From assembly GCF_021560035.1 (NCBI RefSeq), contig NZ_CP074373.1, forward strand, positions 3,034,001 to 3,098,000: 64,000 bases of DNA, in the 5' to 3' direction. This document shows, one piece after another, positions 34,351-43,739 of the stretch. A program made the translations under genes and the position numbers. Numbering within the stretch: the first letter of the stretch is position 1; each line of letters opens with the position of its first letter. The notes beneath the pieces are model-generated. The model had not been told where the DNA came from and ran no database searches. It was given only the letters and a program-made list of their open reading frames with translations. The DNA is from Virgibacillus sp. NKC19-16. Its GTDB lineage: Bacteria > Bacillota > Bacilli > Bacillales > Amphibacillaceae.

Positions 34351-36246
34351 CTATTGCCATTCTTCCAGTAGCGTATCTGATACCGATATTAACTTGTTGT
34401 AGGCTGTCTCTGAAATCAATTCATTGTTGTTTTGATGCTCAAGCAGCGATTTAAATCCATTCAAATGTTTTACCGCTTTGTCCATCGAGTCTGTGTTTTC
34501 ATAATGAGCAAGCGTTTTTAAATGGGTTTCAACATGGCGGATTGCATCTTCTTCATTAAATTCGCCTCCATCTTTCATTTCATCAACAAGAAATTGCAAA
34601 TATGCAAACGTTGACATTTGATGGGGTGCCTTCGTATCTTTGGAAAATTCCTCTTCCAGAATGTACCACCAGTCATAGTCTTCCAAATGAACCAGATCAA
34701 ACAACATTATCCCATTTGTATTACTTTCTGCAGTGCGTACGGCTCTTCTGAATTGTTCCGGATCCCCATTATATTGCTCGAGATAGAGGGATCCATATAA
34801 TGGAGTGGCATAATTAACCACCTCCATTGCCAAATTGGCGGATCCTTCTACACTGTACCAATACGGCAAGTCCAAAGCATCCGATTCATCAATGGAAACC
34901 TCGTAATAATAGTTTCCTGTCATGAGAAAGTCGAGGTACTCTGCATATCCGGTTTCATGATAACTATCGGTTGCCCAATCATAATCCGGTTGATAGGTCT
35001 GGCTGGCCCAGTTGACACCTTCATGGTAATATAGCGGGTACCAGGAACCGACATACGTACTGAACATCAAGTCTTCATCATAGGAATGAATGAAATCTTC
35101 GGCTTCTTTAAAGAAACTTTGAATATTGTGTGCACGGAACTCAATCCAGTCTTTGTATAACGGACCTTCCACGATTGTTTCTTCCGTGCCGTCCATTTGA
35201 ATTTCATAAATATCCTCTGGCCAGTTTGCGACCGTATCTCCAATATATTCCTCAAATTTTTCCCGGCTTAGATCACTAAAATCCGCATATTGATTAGCAT
35301 ATCTAGCCCGATCCAAAACTATCCCATCTACATCATAGTTGGTGACAATTTCTTCTATAATACGCATCTCATAATTTTTGACATCTTCTCGAATCGGGTT
35401 AGTGAATACCGAGGAAGATGGGTACTCAGATGCTGGAATGAACGTTGATTCTGTCTGATCATAGCTCACTTCATCTCCAACCTCCAGATTTTCCAGCACC
35501 CATGTACGCGCATCTCCATGAGCGGATAAAACAACACCATTTTCCGGAACTGTTAAAGGATCTGACCCTGTCGTAGCTCGATCCTCGATGTTGGTAATAA
35601 TACCTTCGTCTACCTGAACTTCGATACCCCAGCGATTCGAAGGGGATACCTCATGTTCTTCTGGTGTGTAAAGAATGAGCTGATCATTTCCTCTCTCTGT
35701 ATTGAAGTCATCGATTTCCATTGTTTCACCATTGGCGGCTTCAACAATATTTACTGCTGTATAAAATTGCGACTGCCACTCCGGATTATCAAAAGCGGGA
35801 CCGTCTTTATAGGTGTTGTTTCCTTCCGAGAAAACGTTGACATTTGCCAAAACTTCCAAGCCATACTTGTCCGCTTCCTCCAAAACGGTTGCCAGCAGAT
35901 CATACCCCTCCGGAAAATCGCTGTAATTGGCTATCTCTGCAGTACTCATATGTGGTGCAATATCACTGTCATAGCCGACAAACCCTGTGTAATTTTTAAC
36001 ATCCAGCACAATGGTATCAATATTCACGTTTGCTGTTTTCTCTACTATATCTGCTACTTTCTCAGGTGTATCTAGATTATGAATATTTGCAGATAAATCA
36101 TACCAAAGAACTCTACCTTTCATATTATCACTGTCTGTCAGATCGGATAACTCCTGTTCCTGTCCTTTGTCTGATGCTGCCTGAATCGGAGTTGTAATGG
36201 ACATCATAAGAATGCTGATTAGTAGGATACTAATCCATTTTTTCAT
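34351..36246 (-). CDS. Secreted GHL10/DUF187-like glycoside hydrolase with FIMAH-like domain
   Basis: The 631-residue protein has a signal peptide ending in PIQAAS. The main part is a GHL10-type (family 10-like glycosylhydrolase, DUF187) barrel: RVLWYDLSANIHNLDTPEK, IDTIVLDVKNYTGFVGYDSD, YDVDGIVLDRARYANQYADF, MFSTYVGSWYPLYY. A beta-insert at about 190-265 is seen. The last about 85 residues (YLQFLVDEMKDGGEF, HLNGFKSLLEHQNNNELISE, LLEEW) repeat the C-terminal domain of the 21056 and 23893 proteins. Members act on peptidoglycan or polysaccharide; the substrate is unknown. Confidence 0.87.
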   Translation of the reverse strand: MKKWISILLISILMMSITTPIQAASDKGQEQELSDLTDSDNMKGRVLWYDLSANIHNLDTPEKVADIVEKTANVNIDTIVLDVKNYTGFVGYDSDIAPHMSTAEIANYSDFPEGYDLLATVLEEADKYGLEVLANVNVFSEGNNTYKDGPAFDNPEWQSQFYTAVNIVEAANGETMEIDDFNTERGNDQLILYTPEEHEVSPSNRWGIEVQVDEGIITNIEDRATTGSDPLTVPENGVVLSAHGDARTWVLENLEVGDEVSYDQTESTFIPASEYPSSSVFTNPIREDVKNYEMRIIEEIVTNYDVDGIVLDRARYANQYADFSDLSREKFEEYIGDTVANWPEDIYEIQMDGTEETIVEGPLYKDWIEFRAHNIQSFFKEAEDFIHSYDEDLMFSTYVGSWYPLYYHEGVNWASQTYQPDYDWATDSYHETGYAEYLDFLMTGNYYYEVSIDESDALDLPYWYSVEGSANLAMEVVNYATPLYGSLYLEQYNGDPEQFRRAVRTAESNTNGIMLFDLVHLEDYDWWYILEEEFSKDTKAPHQMSTFAYLQFLVDEMKDGGEFNEEDAIRHVETHLKTLAHYENTDSMDKAVKHLNGFKSLLEHQNNNELISETAYNKLISVSDTLLEEWQ

Positions 36247-36583
36247 TGATAAAACCCTCCAAATTTATTAAACTATTCATTTTCCAAGTACACCCTATTA
36301 CGATGGTCTTTTTTCTTTTCTCTCTTTTTTTATATTAGGTTCCTAACCCCTACCTAGAATGTCTCACCCCCTTTAAGATAAATTGATTTTATTTTTTCAA
36401 CTGATCCATCATAAGTCCTCGTTTATTCCCCTCATGAAACGGGTTACTTCACGGATAATCTGTGGATAGACCTCGATTTGCTTCCCTTCTTAATGAAAAG
36501 TAATTCCCGCTTTATTAGCGTTACCTTTAAATCAATGGGGTGTAATCTTTTTTTCGTTCCCCCAGAAACCTTTCACCTATCTT
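36247..36583. other. Intergenic region between GHL10-like gene and esterase
   Basis: No gene seen. The 60 bp nearest the GHL10-like gene should hold its promoter; the rest is AT-rich with a few short T and A runs. Confidence 0.45.
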
Positions 36584-37297
36584 TTATGGTGTAGTCATAA
36601 AATAATTCAATGCATTCACCAAATCCTTTTTCCAAAAAACCCACTCATGCGATGCTTCCTGCTCCGTATATTCAATTTTTGCTCTTTTAAGAATAAAAGT
36701 TTCATGCAATTCGCGGTTTCTTGTCAAAATATATAATTTTTCATTCGTAATCACTGATATAAACTCATCTTCAAACCTACCAACCGTTTGATAAATATTC
36801 CAATCTAGCTTGTCCATTTTACTTAAGGCACCTATGTCTTCGATAGCAATCGCTGCAGACTGTAGCAACAGATGGGTCCATTGCTCAGGATTGCGCATCG
36901 CTAGGTTTAAAGAACTATTGCCAGCTAAGGAATCACCAAGTAAACCGCGTTTCACAATGTTTCGATTTAACTCTTTTTCAACTGTTGGAATAAATTCATC
37001 CGTCATGAATTGCATATAGTTTTCAAATTGGTTCCCTTGACGATGATAGGCCTGCCATCTTTCCATTGAATCTCCTGGGTGGATAAGGACAAAAACGATT
37101 TTACTAGCTAGATTTGAATCCGTTTCGATTAATTTCTGAAACGTTTCTTCAAACCCACCTAATTCTAAATAGTCCTTCCCATCTTGAACGTATAACACAT
37201 ACGCATCTTCTACAGTTTCAGCTGATGTTAACAGGTAGTAGGTATAATTTCTATTTTGGATCTCACTATGGAATTCTTTTTTAATCAAATTCAACAT
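36584..37297 (-). CDS. Alpha/beta-hydrolase esterase (enterochelin-esterase-like)
   Basis: A 237-residue cytoplasmic esterase of the YbbA/Fes-type fold. The nucleophile elbow is GLLGDSLAGNSSLNLA (GxSxxG, Ser), with VFVLIHPGDSMERWQ for the oxyanion region and catalytic-type ASHEWVFWKKDL with the His near the end. It is last gene of the amino-sugar-like run, 23 bp after the FAD oxidoreductase. It might deacylate a sugar or glycolipid; the acyl group is unknown. Confidence 0.78.
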   Translation of the reverse strand: MLNLIKKEFHSEIQNRNYTYYLLTSAETVEDAYVLYVQDGKDYLELGGFEETFQKLIETDSNLASKIVFVLIHPGDSMERWQAYHRQGNQFENYMQFMTDEFIPTVEKELNRNIVKRGLLGDSLAGNSSLNLAMRNPEQWTHLLLQSAAIAIEDIGALSKMDKLDWNIYQTVGRFEDEFISVITNEKLYILTRNRELHETFILKRAKIEYTEQEASHEWVFWKKDLVNALNYFMTTP

Positions 37298-37319
37298 ACC
37301 TAAATCCTTTCTGCATCAA

Positions 37320-38900
37320 TTAGTTTAAATCCATATCTTCAGGCCAATGCCTTTGTATCCCTTTTCCTTCTATTAATTTCTGGTAGGCTTCTAAGTGCGT
37401 ATCATTTTCTCGTACCTCATGTACACCTATCTGATTCAAGATGGCATAAGCTGCTAGATAGCCAACCGACTCGCCAATATTCCACTCGGTCGGGTGAAGG
37501 CGGTAACACCCATTCGTTAGTTGTGTAGTTCCTATATTCTTACAAGCTGGTAATAGGTTTTTTACTCGAATTGGTAATAGCGCACCAAGTGGAATTTCAT
37601 ATGGGTAGCTTGGATTATAAAACGTTCTGTTCGAAATAGTTGTATGATGTAAATCTAAATGATAGCTTCCAACACCAACACTATCAAAATAGGTACGAAT
37701 CCCACCATAGCCTTTAGTGTCTCTACTTACATCGTTTTCGGTAATGGTATAGAGTGCTTTTATCCTTCTTGATTCCCGTATATAAGGATATTTTGCAAGC
37801 CCATCCTTTGTATCAAGCACATCTTTTCTTAAACGTAATCCTGGGTATCCCTGTCCACCGTCTAGACGGGGCGCTTCGGTTTGTAGCCAGTATAATAGCG
37901 ATAAACTAAGCTGTTTCGCAGCATGTAGGTTTTTCTGTCGTTCTGCTTCCGGTACGTCAATAATCGAACCTAAAAAGTAATCATTCTGTGGCCAATTGAT
38001 TAGCGAAATATCTCCTTCATACAGCTCTTCCTCCAAGTTCGTCACGTCCAGCACACGGCGATAGGTAAATAACGAAGGGATCCTTTCCTCATTCGGGAAT
38101 AATGTGAACTCCTTTAATGTTGTCGTATCTGCTGAGTTGGCTGCATACCAACTAAGTAAAGGTAAATCAGAAAAACTTGGGATATATCCTTTCCAAAAAT
38201 CATACTGTTCCGGTTTTTTAATCGTGAAATTTCCATCTGCCACATAATCCACCGCTAAAACGTAGGTGAAAGACTGTACATCTAATGGATTTTCTTGTTC
38301 TAATGCATGCGGTTCACTCGTAGTTTTTTTAGACTCCGCCCCAACCACATAGTCTACCCCTGCAAGTGGAAGAACATCTCCCGTTTCCGTTGCATCTAGG
38401 AAATAGTCACCTGTCAATGTAATTTTCTCAGTATGGGACAGATGTTGTACCGCAATAGAAGTGACATGATCTCCACTCGTACTAGCATCTTCTACTTTAT
38501 AGTTTAATAGCACACGAATTTTGCCACTATTTATATAGGGAGATAACATATCCTCCATTACCTTTAATGCAACCCTTGGTTCATGGGCCAAGCGGCTAAC
38601 CCATCCGTTACCAGGATTTAAAATGTCGTTTGCCTTTGCCTCTTTGGTTAGAGGATAGTTCTTTTTATAATAGGCGCGAACGCGATTTCTAAATTCACGA
38701 TAGGTCGTAGTGCATCCGAATTTTTCGATCCATTGATGCTCATCTGGTGGAACTGCTTGGCTGGTAAGTTGCCCGCCAAGCCAATCGGTTTCTTCCGTCA
38801 TGATCACGTTTAGCCCCATTTTCGCTATAGCTAAAGATGCGATACACCCACCAATACTTCCTCCTATAACAATAACATGTGCTTTTTCCTGCCTAACCAA
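37320..38900 (-). CDS. FAD-dependent oxidoreductase (PF12831 type)
   Basis: About 526 residues. The Rossmann start HVIVIGGSIGGCIASLAIAK and TDWLGGQLTSQ, then YFLDATETGDVLPLAGVDY and NIGTTQLTNGCYRLHPTEWN, are hallmarks of the FAD_oxidored family. Its members act on secondary metabolites or sugars but are largely uncharacterised. The TTG at 38900, with AGGAGGG 7 bases upstream, is preferred over the upstream ATG at 38924, whose first codons include that ribosome site. It follows NanE closely. Confidence 0.83.
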   Translation of the reverse strand: MVRQEKAHVIVIGGSIGGCIASLAIAKMGLNVIMTEETDWLGGQLTSQAVPPDEHQWIEKFGCTTTYREFRNRVRAYYKKNYPLTKEAKANDILNPGNGWVSRLAHEPRVALKVMEDMLSPYINSGKIRVLLNYKVEDASTSGDHVTSIAVQHLSHTEKITLTGDYFLDATETGDVLPLAGVDYVVGAESKKTTSEPHALEQENPLDVQSFTYVLAVDYVADGNFTIKKPEQYDFWKGYIPSFSDLPLLSWYAANSADTTTLKEFTLFPNEERIPSLFTYRRVLDVTNLEEELYEGDISLINWPQNDYFLGSIIDVPEAERQKNLHAAKQLSLSLLYWLQTEAPRLDGGQGYPGLRLRKDVLDTKDGLAKYPYIRESRRIKALYTITENDVSRDTKGYGGIRTYFDSVGVGSYHLDLHHTTISNRTFYNPSYPYEIPLGALLPIRVKNLLPACKNIGTTQLTNGCYRLHPTEWNIGESVGYLAAYAILNQIGVHEVRENDTHLEAYQKLIEGKGIQRHWPEDMDLN

Positions 38901-38939
38901 TACAATCCCTCCTATTTCCTCCAACTCTTCGTTCTATTA

Positions 38940-39632
38940 CTACTGCCCCGCTGACATAACCGAAACAAATGATTTAGTGATCATCTGTGGCCTCGTGATG
39001 GCGCCACCAACGACAACGGACCATGCGCCCATATCTAACATAATTCTTGCTTGTTCTGGGGTTTGGATTTGCCCCTCTGCAATGACAGGGATGTCATACA
39101 TTTTACTAAGTTGTTTTACTAGATTAAAATCAGGGCCCTGTACATGTCGTGTTTCTTTTGTATAGCCAGCAAGAGTAGAAGATAGAATATCTACCTCACA
39201 CTCATATGCATAGGCAGCGTCTTCAAGTGTTGCAATATCGCCCATAACCAACGTGTCACTGTTCTCATGAATAAAGGTAACCAAATCGTTTAGTTTTTCA
39301 TTATTTGGTCTCGTATGAATGGTTGCATCCAAGGCAATCACATCCGGTTTAACGGCAAGCAATTCTTTAATTTCCCTTATGGTAGGAGTGATATAGACAT
39401 CGCTTCCACTATAATCACGTTTGATAATCGCAATGATTGGCAGATCGGTTTGTGTCTTTATTGCTAAAGCGTCTATTACGGAGTTACATCGGATTGCTTT
39501 TGCACCACCTATTTTGGCAGCCTCCGCCATTTTTGCCATTGTTTCTGAGCCGTGCAACGGTTCATCCTCAAGCGCCTGACAAGATACAATGAGATTTTGG
39601 TTTATGTCAAAAAGAACGTTATGATTGCTCAA
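38940..39632 (-). CDS. nanE: N-acetylmannosamine-6-phosphate 2-epimerase
   Basis: A 230-residue TIM barrel that converts ManNAc-6-P to GlcNAc-6-P. Blocks: IVSCQALEDEPLHGSETMAK, AKAIRCNSVIDA, PIIAIIKRDYSGSDVYITPT with the catalytic Lys, DVIALDATIHTRPN, VIAEGQIQTPEQARIML and VVGGAITRPQMI. The start is TTG at 39632 with AGGAGG 9 bases upstream. No nanA (lyase) is in the window, so the flow may begin from a different amino sugar. Confidence 0.92.
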   Translation of the reverse strand: MSNHNVLFDINQNLIVSCQALEDEPLHGSETMAKMAEAAKIGGAKAIRCNSVIDALAIKTQTDLPIIAIIKRDYSGSDVYITPTIREIKELLAVKPDVIALDATIHTRPNNEKLNDLVTFIHENSDTLVMGDIATLEDAAYAYECEVDILSSTLAGYTKETRHVQGPDFNLVKQLSKMYDIPVIAEGQIQTPEQARIMLDMGAWSVVVGGAITRPQMITKSFVSVMSAGQ

Positions 39633-39651
39633 ATTACCATTTCCTCCTATT

Positions 39652-41172
39652 TTACTTAAATTTAACTTTCAACTCGATTCCACACTCAAACATCCGATTC
39701 CATGGAGCATAGGTATGTAATTCTTCAATTTCACTATGTTTAAAACTATTTTTAATCTCCGCTTGAAAACGACTAAGCAAGCGTTGATCTCGTTCTAAAT
39801 TTACTAATTTAGCTTTGTCCTTTAAATCAAAATAACTAAGGTTATGGGTTAACAGAAAATCACTTACCATTTCCATTCGTATCTCCGCTTGATAGAAATA
39901 ATCATCCAATAGATGATACATAATATTTTCTTTTATCCTATCTGCATTCCCAAACTGTCCGATGACACCTTGGGAAATGGTCGTACCTAACGTATTACAA
40001 TTTGTATTCCATCCCTTATACGATAGCAATTTATCAAGGATTTCCTCTTCATCCAATAACGCAATAAGTTCTAGATCACCACCATTTGCATAGGCAGAGT
40101 CCGCAACGATCACCTTTTTACCGGACTCTATCGCCTGCTTTATTTGATCAGTGAAAGACATCATATTTCGAAAAGTCGAATAGGTGATGTCCTTTTTAGA
40201 CTGATCCCACGACTCTTGCATAACACGACCTGGTGTATTATAAGCTAAAATTAAATCCGCAGAATCAGGATGATCTACCAGTTGACATCCTGCCGCCAAG
40301 ATATGTCCTTTCATGCTTTCTGCAAAAGGACGATCCTCATACATTGGGATGAGTTGCGCCCCAAGTGTACTACTCCAAATTGGATAAATTTTTGGTTTTA
40401 AACCTTTTAAACCATTATAAACACGTGCAAGTAGTGTTGCCCCAACTTCATCTGCCCCAGGATAAATATGAACCTGTTTGTATAAGCGTAGTTTAATGCG
40501 TTTGAAACTAATCACTTTTTGATCCATTGCCGTATACCCGTATTCCGCACTGTCATCTTGTGGGATGGCTAAAAAGGTCAAGACTCCTTCCTTCACAAGA
40601 TCTAGGACACATTCATTAATCATTACATTAAACGATCTTCTTGTTTCATAATCCTCGATAAATTCCTGAGGTATCTCGCGCTCTAAGTCCTGGAGCTGGT
40701 CCAATTCTTCAGAAGATAGAATATCATGTGTTTTTTTATCCTTCAAATAGGCTTGTAAGAATATTTCACGACCATAATACTCATAATACGAAGGCTCTTC
40801 ATCACCTGAACTATACTTTGGTGTACGCATGATTAAATTCGATGCGTAGATAGGTAGATTTGGAAAAGCTTTGTGAAATGAACGCAATCGTTCCATCCAC
40901 ATCAAACCGGTCTCTTCAGACATCTCATGTAAACGTGAAGGTATGATGCCACCATAAATGATCATATCAATACTTAGAATAACAGCATCTGAATCTTCTG
41001 CTTCCTTTTGAAGCCATTCCCATAATCTCTCCGTGTTTGAAGGGCTCTTTTTCAATCCAAACAATTCTGCAGGAGGCAATAGTAATTCAATATCTGATGT
41101 TGAGTTTGCTATCCGTTTAACAACCTCTGTATTACATGGCCGTTCGTCTATTGGAATATAGATAATTCTCAT
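39652..41172 (-). CDS. DUF4127 family protein
   Basis: A 506-residue cytoplasmic protein of a family with no defined function. Conserved-looking stretches are RIIYIPIDERPCNTEVVKRI, VILSIDMIIYGGIIPSRLHE, YIPQDDSAEYGY-type (here AIPQDDSAEYGYTAMD), ADEVGATLLARV and NTPGRVMQESWD. In other genomes DUF4127 genes sit in sugar operons. It is encoded between the ROK-RpiR fusion and NanE, 20 bp from each. ATG at 41172 is preferred because GAGAGGTG lies 6 bases upstream. Confidence 0.85.
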   Translation of the reverse strand: MRIIYIPIDERPCNTEVVKRIANSTSDIELLLPPAELFGLKKSPSNTERLWEWLQKEAEDSDAVILSIDMIIYGGIIPSRLHEMSEETGLMWMERLRSFHKAFPNLPIYASNLIMRTPKYSSGDEEPSYYEYYGREIFLQAYLKDKKTHDILSSEELDQLQDLEREIPQEFIEDYETRRSFNVMINECVLDLVKEGVLTFLAIPQDDSAEYGYTAMDQKVISFKRIKLRLYKQVHIYPGADEVGATLLARVYNGLKGLKPKIYPIWSSTLGAQLIPMYEDRPFAESMKGHILAAGCQLVDHPDSADLILAYNTPGRVMQESWDQSKKDITYSTFRNMMSFTDQIKQAIESGKKVIVADSAYANGGDLELIALLDEEEILDKLLSYKGWNTNCNTLGTTISQGVIGQFGNADRIKENIMYHLLDDYFYQAEIRMEMVSDFLLTHNLSYFDLKDKAKLVNLERDQRLLSRFQAEIKNSFKHSEIEELHTYAPWNRMFECGIELKVKFK

Positions 41173-41191
41173 GATTACACCTCTCAATAAG

Positions 41192-42859
41192 CTAGATAAC
41201 TTCTTTTGTTTTTATCGTTTGTTCTTCTTTAAAAAATATATCTAGTAAATAATACAAGGAAATTTCACTTATTGAGTTCAGTTCACTATCTACTTCATCC
41301 GCCGTTGGGATTAAGAATGACATATCTGCTCCCTCTAATAATGGAGCATCTTGCTGGCTTGTAATTCCAACCGTCATGGCGCCTTTCGCTTTAGCTACCT
41401 GAAACATATCAATAACTTCCGTGTCATATCCTGATAGACTTAGACCAATGACAATCATATCCGGGTTTAATAAATCAGTTGACATTTCCATCTGATAACG
41501 ATTGGAAAAAGCATCGATTGGCTTACCTAGTTTCATCAATTTATATTTAACGGAATTCATAATGAATGCCATATCTCCGGATCCATATAATAATACCTGC
41601 TTTGCTTTAGTAAATTGCTCCTTAAGCAATCTTATATCATTCGATTGGTTTAATGTTTCGATATTATTAAGTATATTTATATAATCCTGCCTTACTTTCA
41701 CCAAACTGCTTGTATCTGATTTATCATGTAAACGGGTACCAATAATCGCTTCTTTGGCCATTAGACGCAGCTCGTTAAATGAACCAATTTCTAACTTTTT
41801 ACAAAATCTTGTTATCATCGATTCCGATACATTTATTTTCTGAGCCATTTCTGAAATCGTATTACTTGGAACATCACTCAAATTCATCATAATATATTTT
41901 GCAATCATGCTTTCCCCTTTTGTTAGTTTATGATTATTCGATTCAATCATCGTTGTAATTCGATTATAGGGTTGCAATGATTCCTGTATTAGAAAATGTC
42001 GTAATGCACCAATCATACCCGCATCATTGAGATGATCCGCAATTTCTATTTTTGTTTTACGAAGAAGAGACGGAATAATATCTTTCTCTAACTGTTCCAT
42101 GATTAACGGATATAAATAGTCTTTTTGATTTGTAATGCCCCCACCAATAACAATCATTTCTGGGTTCATCATATAAGCAATGGTAGCTATTCCTTTCGAT
42201 AAGTAGTACACAAGTCTTTCAATTTCTTGAATACAAATGTCATCGCCTTTAAGAGCTAATTCAAAAATCTCTTTACCGGTTATTTTATTCTCTTCAATCC
42301 CTTTTTCACTTGCTACATTTCTAACTAAAGTTCTTGTTGAAGCAAGTTCTTCTAATTGACTTCCTTCAATTGGGATATAACCAATTTCACCACCACTAAA
42401 GCTGTGACCGGTATGCAACTTATTATCAATAATATAACTTCCACCAATACCAGTACCGATGGTTAAACAAAACAGGCTTTTTGCATCTTTTCCTTTACCA
42501 ATCCACGACTCTGCTATCCCAACACAATTCACATCATTTTCGACCGCAACAGGTAAACTAAAATAAGCTTCTAACTCTTTCTTTATATGCATCCCTGTGT
42601 AATGAGGGACAAGAGAAGAGGCGTACAAAATTTCCCCGTTCTTTGAATCTACCTGCCCAGCAGTACTAATACATATCCCACTAATGTTATACGATTTCAT
42701 CAATCCATCGCCAATGTGTTTTACTTTCTTTAACACCTCTATCCCACCCAAATGGGCCTCTGTTACCATTTCATTTTTTTCAATAATACCTCCCGTTTCA
42801 TTTAGAACACCATATTTAAGTAGCGTACCCCCAATATCAAATGCCAAAAAATTCCTCAT
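41192..42859 (-). CDS. Fused ROK sugar kinase and RpiR-type regulator
   Basis: About 555 residues. The first half (1-290) is a ROK kinase: NFLAFDIGGTLLKYGVLN, VENDVNCVGIAESWIGKGKD, GTGIGGSYI, and VIGGGITNQKD. The second half (about 300-555) is an RpiR regulator: an HTH (NTISEMAQKINVSESMITRF) followed by a SIS domain (LLYGSGDMAFIMNSVKYKLMK, IGLSLSGYDTEVIDMFQVA). The start at 42859 follows GAGGAGAG. The fusion could phosphorylate ManNAc or a similar sugar and sense the sugar phosphate to control the operon (inference). The ROK zinc motif CxCGxxGC is not seen. Confidence 0.88.
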   Translation of the reverse strand: MRNFLAFDIGGTLLKYGVLNETGGIIEKNEMVTEAHLGGIEVLKKVKHIGDGLMKSYNISGICISTAGQVDSKNGEILYASSLVPHYTGMHIKKELEAYFSLPVAVENDVNCVGIAESWIGKGKDAKSLFCLTIGTGIGGSYIIDNKLHTGHSFSGGEIGYIPIEGSQLEELASTRTLVRNVASEKGIEENKITGKEIFELALKGDDICIQEIERLVYYLSKGIATIAYMMNPEMIVIGGGITNQKDYLYPLIMEQLEKDIIPSLLRKTKIEIADHLNDAGMIGALRHFLIQESLQPYNRITTMIESNNHKLTKGESMIAKYIMMNLSDVPSNTISEMAQKINVSESMITRFCKKLEIGSFNELRLMAKEAIIGTRLHDKSDTSSLVKVRQDYINILNNIETLNQSNDIRLLKEQFTKAKQVLLYGSGDMAFIMNSVKYKLMKLGKPIDAFSNRYQMEMSTDLLNPDMIVIGLSLSGYDTEVIDMFQVAKAKGAMTVGITSQQDAPLLEGADMSFLIPTADEVDSELNSISEISLYYLLDIFFKEEQTIKTKEVI

Positions 42860-42899
42860 AATAACTCTCCTCAACATCTTGTTTGCTAACAATAAATCA

Positions 42900-43724
42900 T
42901 TATCCTTTTATTGCACCATCTGCTGTCCCAGAGATAAAATATTTTTGTAGCCAAATAAAAATTAATAAACTTGGAATGGTTGTCAAAATGGATGCAGCAC
43001 TTATTAATTTCAAATTACCACCATCAAAATTCTGTGACATTTGCGCAAGACCAATAGATAATGTGTACATACTACTTTCGGTTGTATTTATTAGCGGCCA
43101 TAAATAATCTCCCCATGTAAATGTAAAGGTATAGATCGCTAATGATATAACAGTGGGTTTTACAAGGGGCATTGCAACTTTATACCACACTTGAAATTTA
43201 TTTGCACCATCCAAATATGCAGATTCCTCTAATTCTTTTGGAACATGTAGAAATGCCTGACGCATGAAAAATATTCCAAATGCAGTTGAAATTTGTAAGA
43301 TCGTTAAACCGATATGTGAATTTCTGAGTCCCAAATCTCCAGCAATTTGAAATAGTGGAGCCATATAGAGTTGGAAAGGTACCGTCATTGTAGCAATTAT
43401 TAGGGTGAGCACAATGCTTCTTCCTCTAAAGTCAATTCGAGCAAGCGCATAACCTGAAAGGCTACTAAATAGTATATTTAATGGAACGGCAATACCTGTG
43501 ACAATTATTGTATTCCATAGATACAGCAAAAAATCTGTTTGATTAAACGCATCAATAAAATTTACAAGTGTCGGATCGTCTGGCAATAACCCGTCATAGA
43601 TACCTTGACCTGGCGATTTCAAACTGATGAATAGGGTGTATAAAAATGGCCCAAACGTGATGAACGTAATACCAATCATCAATATATAAATCAAGATTTT
43701 CTTTTGTCGTGAATTTGACTTCAA
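42900..43724 (-). CDS. Carbohydrate ABC transporter permease (MalG/AraQ-like)
   Basis: A 274-residue inner-membrane permease with about six transmembrane segments. The EAA loop is visible (ELEESAYLDGANKFQVWYK, with KVAMPLVKPT after it). It pairs with the upstream MalF-like permease and the lipoprotein at 44709. It starts at a TTG with GAGGAG about 10 bases upstream. There is no ATPase gene in this operon, so a shared MsmX-type ATPase elsewhere is expected. Confidence 0.92.
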   Translation of the reverse strand: MKSNSRQKKILIYILMIGITFITFGPFLYTLFISLKSPGQGIYDGLLPDDPTLVNFIDAFNQTDFLLYLWNTIIVTGIAVPLNILFSSLSGYALARIDFRGRSIVLTLIIATMTVPFQLYMAPLFQIAGDLGLRNSHIGLTILQISTAFGIFFMRQAFLHVPKELEESAYLDGANKFQVWYKVAMPLVKPTVISLAIYTFTFTWGDYLWPLINTTESSMYTLSIGLAQMSQNFDGGNLKLISAASILTTIPSLLIFIWLQKYFISGTADGAIKG

Positions 43725-43739
43725 TTTTATTCAACTCCT

